Assembly (NCBI RefSeq): GCF_904848165.1
Contig: NZ_LR884459.1
Location: 2,914,001 to 2,978,000 of the forward strand
Source: Psychrobacter arenosus
GTDB lineage: Bacteria; Pseudomonadota; Gammaproteobacteria; Pseudomonadales; Moraxellaceae
Reading direction: 5' to 3'
Length of the DNA: 64,000 bases
Part shown: piece by piece, positions 48,300-57,712 of the stretch
Position numbering within the stretch: the stretch's first letter is position 1
How the letters are laid out: the number at the start of each line of letters is the position of its first letter
Notes under the pieces: model-generated
The model's database searches: none
What the model was told of the DNA's origin: nothing
What the model saw: only the letters and a program-made list of their open reading frames with translations
Translations under genes and position numbers: made by a program

Positions 48300-48393
48300 T
48301 TCTATTTATTAGGTGTCTTAAGTTTGGGATGGTTACCCCAGGATTATCGAAGACTTAATATTCTGATGTAATACGACAATCCCTGAGTAGTTT

Positions 48394-48819
48394 ATTATAG
48401 TTAAGACAGATAACGGTTTTATATACAGAACTGACAGAAATTCACGTGTCACTTCTGTTGAAGCAGATCTATCACTAGATACTAACGCTAGGAATGGTTA
48501 CCAGCAAAGAGTTTTGGGAAGTAAAGACAGACTAGATGATGATCATGGAGGTCATTTGATTGCCTCTATGTTCGGAGGTCCTGGAGAGGGTATCAATATC
48601 GTTGCTATGAACGCAAAATTTAACGGTTCTAGTGGAGCATGTTATAAGATGGAGCAAGTTTGGCAAAAAGCTTTAGATAGTAATAAAAGTGTAAAAGTAA
48701 AGATTGAGCCAATATATTCCAGCAACAGTAAACGTCCTGATAGCTTCGATATAACACAGGTAATCGGTGGTAAAACAAGCGATAAAATTAACTTAAAGAA
48801 TACTGAAACTGGAAAATAA
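48394..48819 (+). pseudogene. Orphan toxin tail: DNA/RNA non-specific endonuclease domain
   Basis: An open frame without own start runs from about 48394: VKTDNGFIYRTDRNSRVTSV, then RLDDDHGGHLIASMFGGPGE with the Asp-x-x-Gly-His type catalytic motif, and IVAMNAKFNGSSGACYKMEQ carrying the metal-binding Asn. This matches the Endonuclease_NS_2 toxin domain found at the ends of polymorphic toxins. Upstream, a stop codon and the IS3 right end cut it off. It is a displaced cdiA tail, followed by a broken immunity gene. Confidence 0.75.
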
Positions 48820-48820
48820 A

Positions 48821-49043
48821 ATGGATGATCAAGATATTTATAAAACAATAGCCAAATTACTATGGTCTATATTGCCTGGCGAAGCTAAAGAGATAAAATA
48901 CTTTGGAAGGTTCTATCAAAATAATAGTCTGAATCGCTTTATGATTATGTTTGATGACCGTATAAGCAGGCATTTAATCTAAATGGCAGTTACACAGAAT
49001 TTGGGATGGGCTCTGAGGGTGGTCTAATTGCCAATAGTGACTA
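48821..49043 (+). pseudogene. Immunity gene (YezG/DUF600-like), frameshifted
   Basis: The ATG lies one base after the orphan nuclease stop. It reads DDQDIYKTIAKLLWSILPGE then KEIKYFGRFYQNNSLNRFMI and stops at 48982 after 53 residues. A second frame continues KQAFNLNGSYTEFGMGSEGG to a stop near 49043, so a single frameshift near 48960 breaks the gene. The opening resembles YezG-family immunity proteins, which usually pair with such nuclease toxins. Confidence 0.65.
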
Positions 49044-49073
49044 GAATTTGCCATCAGTTTTATGGTGCTCTCT

Positions 49074-49373
49074 CTACTCTGTTAGGAATGGTTTTCCTGA
49101 ACACTCCGAGCAATCCCTAATAACTTGAAGTACATCATCTATTTTTGGCTCTTTAGCTTGAAATACTTGTCCATTATTAAGAACTAATCTCACGGTTTTA
49201 TCATGCTGTTGCCCAACAGATTGATAGTTCCCAGTATTAATCATAGAAACTAGATTTTGCCATGTTGTCGTAGTAACGGTTGAATCTATATTTTTATTGC
49301 TAGTTAGGTTGGAAGTACAGCCAGCAAGCAATGTGAATACAGTGATACAAAACATTCTTTTAAAATAAAACAT
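49074..49373 (-). CDS. Small predicted lipoprotein
   Basis: A 99-residue protein with a lipoprotein signal (KRMFCITVFTLLAGCTS, lipobox LAGC). The mature part has no recognised domain; VRLVLNNGQVFQAKEPKIDD suggests a small beta fold. Function unknown. Confidence 0.7.
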   Translation of the reverse strand: MFYFKRMFCITVFTLLAGCTSNLTSNKNIDSTVTTTTWQNLVSMINTGNYQSVGQQHDKTVRLVLNNGQVFQAKEPKIDDVLQVIRDCSECSGKPFLTE

Positions 49374-49587
49374 AATATTGCCTCTTCAAAAATAACAATC
49401 ATTCTATAGCCTTAGCTAGACTAACAATTAAAATATTTGTTCCTAAAACGGATCATTAAATCATAATCGGTGCGCTACACAGGTAACAACGCTTATGTTG
49501 AGTATTATTTTATTTATTATGTAGCTACCTGCATATGCCTATATATGTGTCAGCGTAGATCAGCATCATAATATTAAGCTTTTATAC

Positions 49588-50007
49588 TTATAGAATAGAT
49601 ACTTCTAGCCAATACGCAGGTGTTTTTCCTTTAGAAGCTTGAGAACGTGGCTGAAGAATACGTAACTCATATTTACCTGAATATGGGAGCGTGTAATAAC
49701 CTTGATCATCCAGTTCAGGTGCATACTCTCCTACGTTAACAGAGTCTGCTAGATTCTTATGGAATAAATAAGAATCTACGTTCCCTCCCGCTATTTTGAC
49801 AGAAAGCTTTTGATTCTTTTTGGCATAAAATGTATAGGAGTCATAATTATTGCCTTTTATTTTCCCATAATAATTGGCTGAGCTAGTGCCTTTTTTAAAT
49901 TGAACATCAACAGTTTTAGCCACCGCATCTGAGGATGCGGCCATAACTGTAGGGCTTATTGTTAGAGTTGGAAGCGCAATTAGAATAGCAGCAGTTAAGT
50001 TTTTCAT
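49588..50007 (-). CDS. Periplasmic protein resembling g-type lysozyme inhibitors (PliG-like)
   Basis: A 139-residue protein with a signal peptide ending near TVMAAS. The mature part (VDVQFKKGTSSANYYGKIKG, later YTFYAKKNQKLSVKIAGG and YYTLPYSGKYELRIL) is a beta-sandwich pattern I associate with PliG, which blocks animal goose-type lysozyme, and with pre-peptidase-like domains. The PliG assignment is by resemblance only. It would act in the periplasm. Confidence 0.55.
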   Translation of the reverse strand: MKNLTAAILIALPTLTISPTVMAASSDAVAKTVDVQFKKGTSSANYYGKIKGNNYDSYTFYAKKNQKLSVKIAGGNVDSYLFHKNLADSVNVGEYAPELDDQGYYTLPYSGKYELRILQPRSQASKGKTPAYWLEVSIL

Positions 50008-50229
50008 ATTTTAAACACCCGAGCATTAAAAAACACCGATTTTAACTTACTTCACACTGTTAAATTTTATAGATATGTTACATTATCATTACTAAAATAA
50101 AGAGTGTGGGTTGGTAAGGTGCTAATCAGGGCTATCCGAACTGAATAGTATGAATTAATGCACTAGCTACTAGTTCTACCGTAAACATAACTATGGTAGT
50201 AAAAACCTGAATTTCATCACGTAAACAAA

Positions 50230-50257
50230 GAGAACACTGCTATCTATCAGTGTTCTC
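50230..50257 (+). terminator. Hairpin upstream of a lipoprotein gene
   Basis: A perfect 10-base stem GAGAACACTG / CAGTGTTCTC with an 8-base loop ends 21 bases before the ATG at 50279 and is followed by a weakly T-rich stretch. It is either a terminator for upstream transcription or a leader structure of the lipoprotein message. Confidence 0.5.
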
Positions 50258-50278
50258 TTATTATATAAAGGGAAAATT

Positions 50279-50707
50279 ATGCGTTCTTTGCTTCTAACGA
50301 CAATGTGCTTAACGGGCAGCTTAGCTTTAGTAGCTTGTAGCAACCATAGAGCCGACACCACGGATCTTAATAAACAGACCTCAATAGAAGTGCCTGTGGC
50401 GTCAGCGGCATTTACTGCTTTTGGCAACAAAGAAAAAAGTTGGCGGACAGTGGTTGAAGGAAATAAACTAAGTGTAGAGGCAGATTTCTTAAAGCCTACA
50501 ACAGTTGTGGTAGTGGGCTCCGCCAATACTGAAGGCGTCGAATACGCGAGCACAGTCAATGGACACCCTATTATTTTGAATATACGAAAAAATACTTGCA
50601 TCGATGACAATGGCTATCAAAATGAATTTACTGCAATATTAAGTTACGCAGGGAAAGCATATCAGGGTTGTGCCGTTGCTGGTGCAATAGAAACTGCGCC
50701 CACATAG
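50279..50707 (+). CDS. Predicted lipoprotein of unknown function
   Basis: A 142-residue protein with lipobox LVACS after a hydrophobic signal. The mature part has two Cys residues (KNTCIDDNGYQNEF and AYQGCAVAG) that may form a disulfide, in a pattern recalling the COG3650-type small envelope lipoproteins. Codon use is unremarkable. No operon partner. Confidence 0.7.
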   Translation: MRSLLLTTMCLTGSLALVACSNHRADTTDLNKQTSIEVPVASAAFTAFGNKEKSWRTVVEGNKLSVEADFLKPTTVVVVGSANTEGVEYASTVNGHPIILNIRKNTCIDDNGYQNEFTAILSYAGKAYQGCAVAGAIETAPT

Positions 50708-51164
50708 AAGGCAAACCCAAGCGGCAGCTACCCTTCTGATACCATTTACCGTTACTTTTATTTAACAATGTTGATTTCAATCGTTGCATATTACTCATGT
50801 TAATCTTCTCTGAAAGAGGAATCATTAATTGTGCTAGTAGAAGCGGTAATGCTAGAAGGATTCATTTTAAGAAATATATGGCGAACCAATCAGGTACGTT
50901 CAATGGTTCGGTTCTCTAGTGAGGACTTGAACATTCAACTGTGCGCTATATACAGCAATAGATTGAGTTTTTGGAATGATTACCGTGTACTTCATTGTGT
51001 ACACGTAGTAAGACTTTCGAGGATATATCTTAAAAAGATAGTTTGCTTATGAAGTTAACTGAAAGCACTTAATAAAATTGCGTACTTTGCTCAATCAGTT
51101 ATCATGACAACTTATCAAATGATGTGATGCTTTACTCAAATTTTTATGGCGTCTTATTAAGTAT
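50708..51164. other. Gene-free stretch before the IS5 element
   Basis: About 450 bases. A 73-codon plus-strand frame (50831-51052) has no recognisable features and is not called. Nothing else seen. Confidence 0.4.
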
Positions 51165-52080
51165 TAGACCTCTTGCAAAAGTCATAAGCCAATCTCGAAA
51201 TTGACAAGACCAGCGAACAGCTTCATCCTAAGATCATAACGCTGACGACGATTGCGGTATCTATGAGCAACGATCTTGAAGATTTTAATTAATCCTATTT
51301 TGTGCTCAACTGTGATCCGAAATTTAGCCAGATACTGATTGGATTGTCTGCAAAGCTCTAATAATTGACCACCACGAGGTTTCTTAAATGGTGTAAAGGT
51401 CTGATCATGTAATTTGGCAATTCCCTGATAGCCACTATCGGCTAAGACTTTGGTACTGTCAGGAAGCCAATCAGGACAAGTTTCCTTGTAAAGCTTAAAG
51501 TCGTGAACAGATCCTTGGCAGGTTTGCACATCTAGTATGAGCCCTGTTTTCCAGTGCACAATAACTTGAGCTTTTAAGGTATGTTGTTTCTTCTTGCCGC
51601 TGTAGTAGTCTCTTTGGTTTTTTTTGGTCTCTCAATCGGGGTTTCGGTAGCATCAACGATGACAACCGTCCAATCAATATCCTCATCGACTCTGCTAGGA
51701 AGCTTTTTAGGCAATTTAAACTTGCCTGAATCTATGAGTATATCTTCTACTTTTCGAATAATTCGACTAGCAGAAGACTTATGAATGCCAAAGTCCATAC
51801 CGATGTGATAGAGCGTTCGGTATTCACGCCAATAGGTCAGCGCCAATAGTATCTGCTCTTCTAAACTAAGGGCACTTGGCCTTCCTGATTTGGTTTTTTG
51901 AGCCTCGTGCTGCTGCATTGCCTCAAGCATTTCATTAAAGGTCGCTTTATGAATACCTGTGTAGCGTTTAAAACCTGCCTCACTTTGTTTGAGTATCTTG
52001 GCTTTGTTTGGCATGATTCCTAACGTGTTGTGAATAGGAGACTTATTTTAAAGTCCTATGCTACTTTTGCAAGAGGTCTA
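51165..52080 (-). mobile_element. IS5-family insertion sequence (about 0.91 kb)
   Basis: The perfect terminal inverted repeat GACCTCTTGCAAAAGT (51167-51182 and its complement ending at 52078) is flanked by TA on both sides, which fits the TA-type target duplication of the IS5/ISL2-like groups. The single transposase lies inside on the minus strand. It inserted just downstream of the fad cluster. Confidence 0.92.
51182..52014 (-). CDS. IS5-family transposase in two frames
   Basis: The first frame (51574-52014, 146 residues: KRYTGIHKATFNEMLEAMQQ, SALSLEEQILLALTYWREY, then TVVIVDATETPIERPKK with the first Asp) must shift -1 at an A8 run around 51616-51623. It then reads NQRDYYSGKKKQHTLKAQVI and joins the second frame (51182-51559: VHDFKLYKETCPDWLPDSTK, DSGYQG with the second Asp, and FRITVEHKIGLIKIFK with Glu). 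Slippery A-runs are known for programmed frameshifting in this group, so the element may be active. A sequencing or mutational indel cannot be excluded. Confidence 0.85.
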
Positions 52081-52108
52081 ATAAAGTTGGGTAGATTTTA
52101 AGAGCACC

Positions 52109-52146
52109 ATAAAAAGCATACCAGCCAGATTTAACTGACTGGTATG
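52109..52146 (-). terminator. Terminator of the fatty-acid degradation cluster
   Basis: Arms CATACCAGCCAG (52117-52128) and CTGACTGGTATG (52135-52146) pair at 11 of 12 positions, and on the minus strand a T run follows. It lies 50 bases after the last fad gene. Confidence 0.85.
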
Positions 52147-52195
52147 ACAGCTACAGAGTAGGGGTTATTTACTGTTGAGTCTGTTGATAACAATC

Positions 52196-54367
52196 TTAAT
52201 CGCGGAATTCTTTACCTGAAGAAGCCATATCGAACAATAAATCCGCTGGTGCAAAACGCTTTCCATATTTCTCTGCTAGCTCTTGGCTACGTTGAACGAA
52301 TTTATCGACGCCTACTGAATTGATAAATTGCAAAGTGCCCCCTAAATGCGGTGCAAAGCCCCAGCCAAAGATTGAACCAATATTGGTATCGGCGACCGAA
52401 CGCACGACTTTCTCTTCATAGCACTTCGCCGCTTCATTGGCTTGCACATAGAGCAAGCGATCGATGATGTCCTGCATGGGCGGCTGCTCAGGTTGTACAG
52501 GGAAGTGCTCTGACAAACCTGACCATAGCTTCTTACTCTTGTCCTCGCCATAGTCATAAAAACCTTTACCGGCTTTGCGGCCCAAGCGCTCCAAATCACC
52601 ACCTAACTTGTATAAGACCGCATCAGCAGGATGTTCGTCAAGAGGCTTACCTTCCGCGTGCAAATCTTTGCGGGTTTGATCTTTGACATGCATGGCCAGA
52701 CCTAAAGATACCTCATCTTGCAGCGCTAAGGGTGACATGGGCATCCCAGCCTTCACACCGGCGACCTCAATGCTACGAGGATTGATGCCTTCGCCTACCA
52801 TCGCGAGCCCCTCATTGATATAGGTACCGAAGACGCGTGAAGTATAAAAACCGCGAGCATCATTGACCACAATAGGCGTCTTGCCAATCTGCAGAACATA
52901 ATCAAAAGCTTGAGCCAACGTCGCATCATCCGTTTCTTCGCCCACAATGATTTCGACCAAAGGCATTTTATCCACGGGAGAAAAAAAGTGCAGACCGATA
53001 AACTGCTGAGGACGCTGACTGTTAGCGGCTAATCCAGTGATTGGCAAGGTAGAGGTGTTAGAAGCATAGATAGCGGACTCAGGGATTACCGCTTCGGCTT
53101 GTTGGGTACATTTCGCTTTGATCTCGCGATCTTCAAAGACGGCTTCAATCACCAGGTCACAACCTTCTAAATCAGCATAATCGACAGTGACCTTAATCTT
53201 ATCTAGCAGCGCCTGTTTTTTCTCTTCGGTAGAGCGTTTGCGGCTGATGGCTTTGTCCAGTATCTTCTGCGAGTATTGTTTACCTTTTTCAGCGTTCTCC
53301 AAGCTGGTATCTAGCAGTACCACCTCCATGCCAGCCTTAGCGCTCACGTAAGCAATACCTGCGCCCATCATGCCCGCGCCCAACACCCCAACTTTGCTCG
53401 TCTTATGGGCAGCAAACCCTTCGGGGCGAGATTGGCCTTTTTTGATTTGGTTGAGCTGAGTCCACATTGAGGTAATGAGGTTTTTGGCGGCAGGCGACAG
53501 GGCACAGGCGGCAAAAAAGCGCGACTCAAGCTCAAGGGCGGTATCCATATTTAGTACACTACCTTCGAAGATAGCCGACAAGATATGAGTGGTTGCCGGA
53601 TAATTGCCATGAGTTTTTTGATAGGCCATAGCAGGAGGCACTGACATTGATTGGGAGATCTTATAACTTGTACCGTCACCACCAGGCACCTTAAAGCCTT
53701 TCTTATCCCAAGGCTGCGTGGCTGTCGGATGCTCTTGGATCCATTGCTTGGCCTGCGCTAGCAAGTCGGTTTCATCTTTTGCTAAGGCGTCAATGATGCC
53801 TAAATCTAAAGCTTTGGTAGGGCTCAGCTCACTGCCTTGAGTGATGAGTTCAATGGCTTTTAGCATACCGACCAAGCGCAGCATACGCTGGGTGCCGCCG
53901 CCGCCGGGCAACAAGCCAATCTTGACTTCTGGCAGACCCAGCTTAGTGCGAGGCGAGTCGATACAGATACGATGGTGACAAGCCAACGCCACCTCTAATC
54001 CGCCGCCTAGTGCCGTACCATTGATGGCGGCCACTACCGGCTTACCACAGGTCTCTATTTGCCGTAAGCTATGCTTTAAGGTTTCGACCAAATCAAAAGC
54101 TTGTTCACTCGTGGTTATAGTCGCCAACTGGTCGATATCACCGCCGACGATAAAGGTACTCTTGCCCGAGGCCAGAACCATACCTTTAGCATTGTCATCC
54201 TGGACGAAGCTGGCTGCTACTTGAGCAAATTCTTCATTGAATTTATCACCGATGACATTCATTTTTCTATCTTTTTGGTCAATGGTGACGACTAATGTAC
54301 CGTGCTCATCGAGTTCAGCGCTGAACATCGACAAGGCGTTAATATTGTTTTTACTATCCGTAGTCAT
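52196..54367 (-). CDS. FadB/FadJ-type multifunctional enoyl-CoA hydratase / 3-hydroxyacyl-CoA dehydrogenase (copy 2)
   Basis: A 723-residue bifunctional beta-oxidation enzyme. The crotonase domain (about 1-200) has AINGTALGGGLEVALACHHR and LPEVKIGLLPGGGGTQRMLR with the catalytic Glu pair. The NAD site is VGVLGAGMMGAGIAYVSAKA at about 325, followed by IGLHFFSPVDKMPLVEIIVG with the active His and the C-terminal 3HCDH domains. AAGGA precedes the ATG. It is closely similar along its full length to the protein at 58806-60980. It would work with the thiolase directly upstream as a trifunctional complex. Confidence 0.93.
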   Translation of the reverse strand: MTTDSKNNINALSMFSAELDEHGTLVVTIDQKDRKMNVIGDKFNEEFAQVAASFVQDDNAKGMVLASGKSTFIVGGDIDQLATITTSEQAFDLVETLKHSLRQIETCGKPVVAAINGTALGGGLEVALACHHRICIDSPRTKLGLPEVKIGLLPGGGGTQRMLRLVGMLKAIELITQGSELSPTKALDLGIIDALAKDETDLLAQAKQWIQEHPTATQPWDKKGFKVPGGDGTSYKISQSMSVPPAMAYQKTHGNYPATTHILSAIFEGSVLNMDTALELESRFFAACALSPAAKNLITSMWTQLNQIKKGQSRPEGFAAHKTSKVGVLGAGMMGAGIAYVSAKAGMEVVLLDTSLENAEKGKQYSQKILDKAISRKRSTEEKKQALLDKIKVTVDYADLEGCDLVIEAVFEDREIKAKCTQQAEAVIPESAIYASNTSTLPITGLAANSQRPQQFIGLHFFSPVDKMPLVEIIVGEETDDATLAQAFDYVLQIGKTPIVVNDARGFYTSRVFGTYINEGLAMVGEGINPRSIEVAGVKAGMPMSPLALQDEVSLGLAMHVKDQTRKDLHAEGKPLDEHPADAVLYKLGGDLERLGRKAGKGFYDYGEDKSKKLWSGLSEHFPVQPEQPPMQDIIDRLLYVQANEAAKCYEEKVVRSVADTNIGSIFGWGFAPHLGGTLQFINSVGVDKFVQRSQELAEKYGKRFAPADLLFDMASSGKEFRD

Positions 54368-54435
54368 AAGGGGTCCTTTTTAATCAGGCTATTTATAGGG
54401 CAGCTATGAGGAGCAGAGCCGCACAATGGCTGGGT

Positions 54436-55644
54436 TTATACGCGCTCGATAATGGTGGCGATACCCATACCGCCGCCGACGCATAGGGTAATCATGCCGG
54501 TTTTGAGATCACGGCGTTCGAGCTCATCTAGCAAGGTGCCCATCAGTATCGTACCGGTGGCGCCTAGGGGATGCCCCATAGCAATAGCCCCGCCATTAAC
54601 GTTGACGATATCCAAAGAGATGCCTAGCTCTTTTGCCGTTGCCATAGGGACCACGGCAAAAGCTTCATTAATCTCCCAAAGATCGATATCGGATACGGTC
54701 ATACCGGCTTTTTCTAAGGCCTTAAGACAAGAAGCGGTAGTCCCATCTAGCATGATAGTTGGCTCTGAACCAATCACTGCCCCCATCACAATTCTACCTC
54801 GAGGTTTCAGCCCTGCTCTTTCCCCGGCTTCTTTGCTAGCAATAATACAGGCAGCAGCCCCATCGACGATCCCTGACGAGTTGCCCGCATGATGCATAGG
54901 GGTAACGCTTTCAATCTCTGGGTATTTATCTAAGACTACGGCATTGAAGCCCATTTCTCCGAGTTTGGCAAAAGAGGGTTTCAGTCCTGCCAATTTATCC
55001 ACGCTGGTATCAGGGCGGATGGTCTCATCTGTGTCTAATAAGAGCATGCCATTGATATCGTTGACCGGCACTACCGATTTATCAAAATAGCCCTTTTCCC
55101 ACGCAGCAGCGGCGCGGTGATGAGATTGGGTGGCAAAAGCATCGACGTCGCTACGAGTAAAGCCATGAATACCAGCTAGTGCATCGGCGCCCACCCCTTG
55201 TGGGACATAGCCTATTTGCGAGTTGATGCGAGGATCGCTGTACCAAGCGCCCCCATCTCCGCCTAGGGGGATGCGGCTCATAGACTCCACACCGCCTGCC
55301 ACTATCATGTCCTCCATACCTGACATGACTTTAGCCGCTGCTAAGTTGATCGACTCTAGACCTGAGGCACAAAAGCGTGACTGCGTAATCCCTGCTACCC
55401 GCCGGTCCCAACCCGCATCCAACACCGCCATACGAGCGATGTCTGAGCCTTGCTCGCCTACAGGAATGACACAGCCGAGGACCAAATCATCGACCATGCT
55501 GGTGTCTAAATCGTTACGCGATTCTAAGGCCTGCAACACGGTGCGCGCCATCCAAACGGGGGAGGCTTGATTGAGACCACCTCCAGGTTTGCCTTTACCG
55601 CGGGGGGTACGAACGTAATCATAAATATAGGCTGACTGATTCAT
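54436..55644 (-). CDS. Acetyl-CoA acyltransferase (thiolase, copy 2)
   Basis: A 402-residue thiolase that releases acetyl-CoA from 3-ketoacyl-CoA. Nucleophile Cys is in [20 protein letters not shown], the His in [18 protein letters not shown], and the second Cys in LCVGGGMGIATIIE. The ATG at 55644 follows AAGG with good spacing; an ATG at 55662 would add 6 residues not found in the paralogue. It precedes a FadB/FadJ-type gene by 68 bases, the beta/alpha pairing of the complex. Confidence 0.94.
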   Translation of the reverse strand: MNQSAYIYDYVRTPRGKGKPGGGLNQASPVWMARTVLQALESRNDLDTSMVDDLVLGCVIPVGEQGSDIARMAVLDAGWDRRVAGITQSRFCASGLESINLAAAKVMSGMEDMIVAGGVESMSRIPLGGDGGAWYSDPRINSQIGYVPQGVGADALAGIHGFTRSDVDAFATQSHHRAAAAWEKGYFDKSVVPVNDINGMLLLDTDETIRPDTSVDKLAGLKPSFAKLGEMGFNAVVLDKYPEIESVTPMHHAGNSSGIVDGAAACIIASKEAGERAGLKPRGRIVMGAVIGSEPTIMLDGTTASCLKALEKAGMTVSDIDLWEINEAFAVVPMATAKELGISLDIVNVNGGAIAMGHPLGATGTILMGTLLDELERRDLKTGMITLCVGGGMGIATIIERV

Positions 55645-55763
55645 ATAAATCCTTTTATACATTGATAGTCTAAAGAGCGTTAAATAGGTTTAGGAAAAAA
55701 ATCCTTGATAATTTATAAATTAAGCTGTTAAGTGCTATATAGATTATTTTTAACTTAGGTCTA

Positions 55764-57407
55764 TTAGCCTAGTTCTGGTCGTGGGGCCAAAATATTGTCA
55801 TATTGCTGGCGTAGAACTTTTTTATCAATCTTACCCGTGCCTGACACAGGGAGGTCATCGACAAAAATAATTTTGTCGGGAACCTGCCAGCTGGCCACAT
55901 TTTCTTTATACAAATCTAGTAATTCCTCTTCACTCACTTCGTGACCTGGATTTACCGAAATAATGACGACTGGCCGCTCATCCCATTTAGGATGGTAAGC
56001 ACCGACTGCAGCTGCAAGATTTACGGCAGGGTGTTTAAGGGCAATCGTCTCAAGCTCTACAGACGAGATCCACTCCCCACCTGACTTAATCAAATCTTTC
56101 GCGCGATCACGAATGGTCACATAGCCATCCTCATCGATACTAGCGATGTCACCGGTATCAAACCAACCATCAGACTCAAGTGCGGAATCTTCAAAGCCAA
56201 AATAGGTGTCCATGACCCAGTAGCCTCTGGCTTGGATATTGCCTTGCGCGATACCATCATTAGGTAATAAACGGTTGTTATCTTCGCCATCAACAATACG
56301 CAACTCCACCCCAAAGGACGGGCGACCTTGCATCATTCTCCGCGCTACCATCTCATCGTCATTCAAGTCTTTGTGTTTGAGTTTGACCGTCCGATTCATG
56401 GCGCCAAGCGGACTCATCTCAGTCATACCCCACGCGTGAATGGTGTCACTATCAAAGTCATCTCTTAAGGTACGGAACATAGACTCAGGGCAGGGCGTAC
56501 CACCAATACCAGTACGATTCAATGAGCTAAGCTTACTACCGCGTGCTTTGGCAGCATCAATTAGGCCTTTCCAGATAGTAGGTACCCCTAGCGCTAGAGT
56601 TACCTGATAAGTGTCAATCAAAGTGACCAGACTGTCGCCGTCTAGCTTTGGTCCTGGCAAGATTAGAGCAGCACCTGCCAAAGCGGTACTATAAGGAAGG
56701 CCCCAAGAGTTGGCATGAAACATAGGAGCGACAGGCATTACGATGTCTTGTGCCGACATGCCTATAGCATCTGGAAGGCTAATAGCATACGTGTGGATAA
56801 TAGTGGTGCGATGGGTGTATAGCACGCCTTTGGGATTACCGGTCGTACCTGAGGTATAGCATAAAGAGCTGGCCTGATTTTCGTCCAAGATTGGCCACTC
56901 AAAATCATCTGATTGTGCATTCACTAAATCATCATAGAAAACGACGTCTGGGATAGCTGCGAGCACCTTCTCGTTAGGAGCGGTCATACAGACAAATTTT
57001 TCGACATTAGGAAGAGCAGGCTTAATGGCCTGAATTAGCGGCAAGAAAGTATCCTCAAAAAAAACGACTTTATCGTCGGCATCATTAATAATATAAATAA
57101 GTTGTTCAGGGAATAGTCGCGGATTAATAGTATGACAAACCAAGCCGCTGCCCGACACGCCATACCAGATTTCTAGATGACGGCGGTTGCTCCAAGCAAT
57201 AGTGGCAACTCGGTCTTGTTGCTCTAATCCTAAAGCCATTAAAGCATTGGCCAAGCGTTTAGAATTACTATGAATCTCCGACCAATTACTCTCAGTGGTC
57301 GAGCCATCGGTCTCACAAGAGACCACTAGAGTGTCGCCATGGTAGCGATCGGCGTGTTTGACCAAATCACTGACCAATAGAGGGGTATTCATCATTTTGC
57401 CTAACAT
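55764..57407 (-). CDS. Acyl-CoA synthetase (AMP-forming, medium/long-chain type)
   Basis: A 547-residue ligase that activates fatty acids with ATP and CoA. Motifs: LCYTSGTTGNPKGVLYTH (P-loop), HAWGMTEMSPLGAMN, GWFDTGDIASIDEDGY, IRDRAKDLIKSGGEWISSVE, and the catalytic Lys in PVSGTGKIDKKVL. The ATG at 57407 with AAGGAAG ahead is chosen over a longer frame to 57491 whose first 28 residues look unlike the family. It sits between the two thiolase/FadB pairs. Confidence 0.92.
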   Translation of the reverse strand: MLGKMMNTPLLVSDLVKHADRYHGDTLVVSCETDGSTTESNWSEIHSNSKRLANALMALGLEQQDRVATIAWSNRRHLEIWYGVSGSGLVCHTINPRLFPEQLIYIINDADDKVVFFEDTFLPLIQAIKPALPNVEKFVCMTAPNEKVLAAIPDVVFYDDLVNAQSDDFEWPILDENQASSLCYTSGTTGNPKGVLYTHRTTIIHTYAISLPDAIGMSAQDIVMPVAPMFHANSWGLPYSTALAGAALILPGPKLDGDSLVTLIDTYQVTLALGVPTIWKGLIDAAKARGSKLSSLNRTGIGGTPCPESMFRTLRDDFDSDTIHAWGMTEMSPLGAMNRTVKLKHKDLNDDEMVARRMMQGRPSFGVELRIVDGEDNNRLLPNDGIAQGNIQARGYWVMDTYFGFEDSALESDGWFDTGDIASIDEDGYVTIRDRAKDLIKSGGEWISSVELETIALKHPAVNLAAAVGAYHPKWDERPVVIISVNPGHEVSEEELLDLYKENVASWQVPDKIIFVDDLPVSGTGKIDKKVLRQQYDNILAPRPELG

Positions 57408-57712
57408 ATTATTTCTTCCTTGAAAATTATGAAGGGAATTACGAAAGTAACTTAAAACCAAGTCGCTAAATAGAGTGTGCTTATCTAACAAGATGAAAAA
57501 GCATAAAAGATAATTTAATCAAAAGTTTGACTATAATTTTAGCCGAAATAAATTAAGTTTATAAGGATAAAATAGTTCTGCTTACTTCAAGACAGCAATC
57601 TTTAGCATCCCATTCACATAAAAATAACTTCAACTGTCTTAACTTACCTAGAATGCTGGCCCACTTGAATGAAAACTGAACCAACTAACTCAATACAAAT
57701 AAAAAGCTTAGC
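57408..57712 (-). other. Gap between the CoA-transferase and acyl-CoA synthetase genes
   Basis: A 305-base AT-rich stretch with no gene. A promoter for the synthetase and the second thiolase/FadB pair may lie here, but none is clear. Confidence 0.35.

Larger units (their letters stand above)
47136..48340 (+). mobile_element. IS3-family element, copy C (complete)
   Basis: About 1205 bases with termini TGGGGTAAT...GGTTACCCCA, the TG...CA ends usual for IS3. The interior has orfA and orfB and a slippery A6G at 47466. No target-site duplication is visible: left flank is copy B sequence (GAACC), right flank GGATT, so a deletion or recombination followed insertion. Confidence 0.93.

Noticed and set aside
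50831..51052. 73-codon plus-strand frame before the IS5 element
   Set aside because: No recognisable feature and placed in a decayed AT-rich gap.
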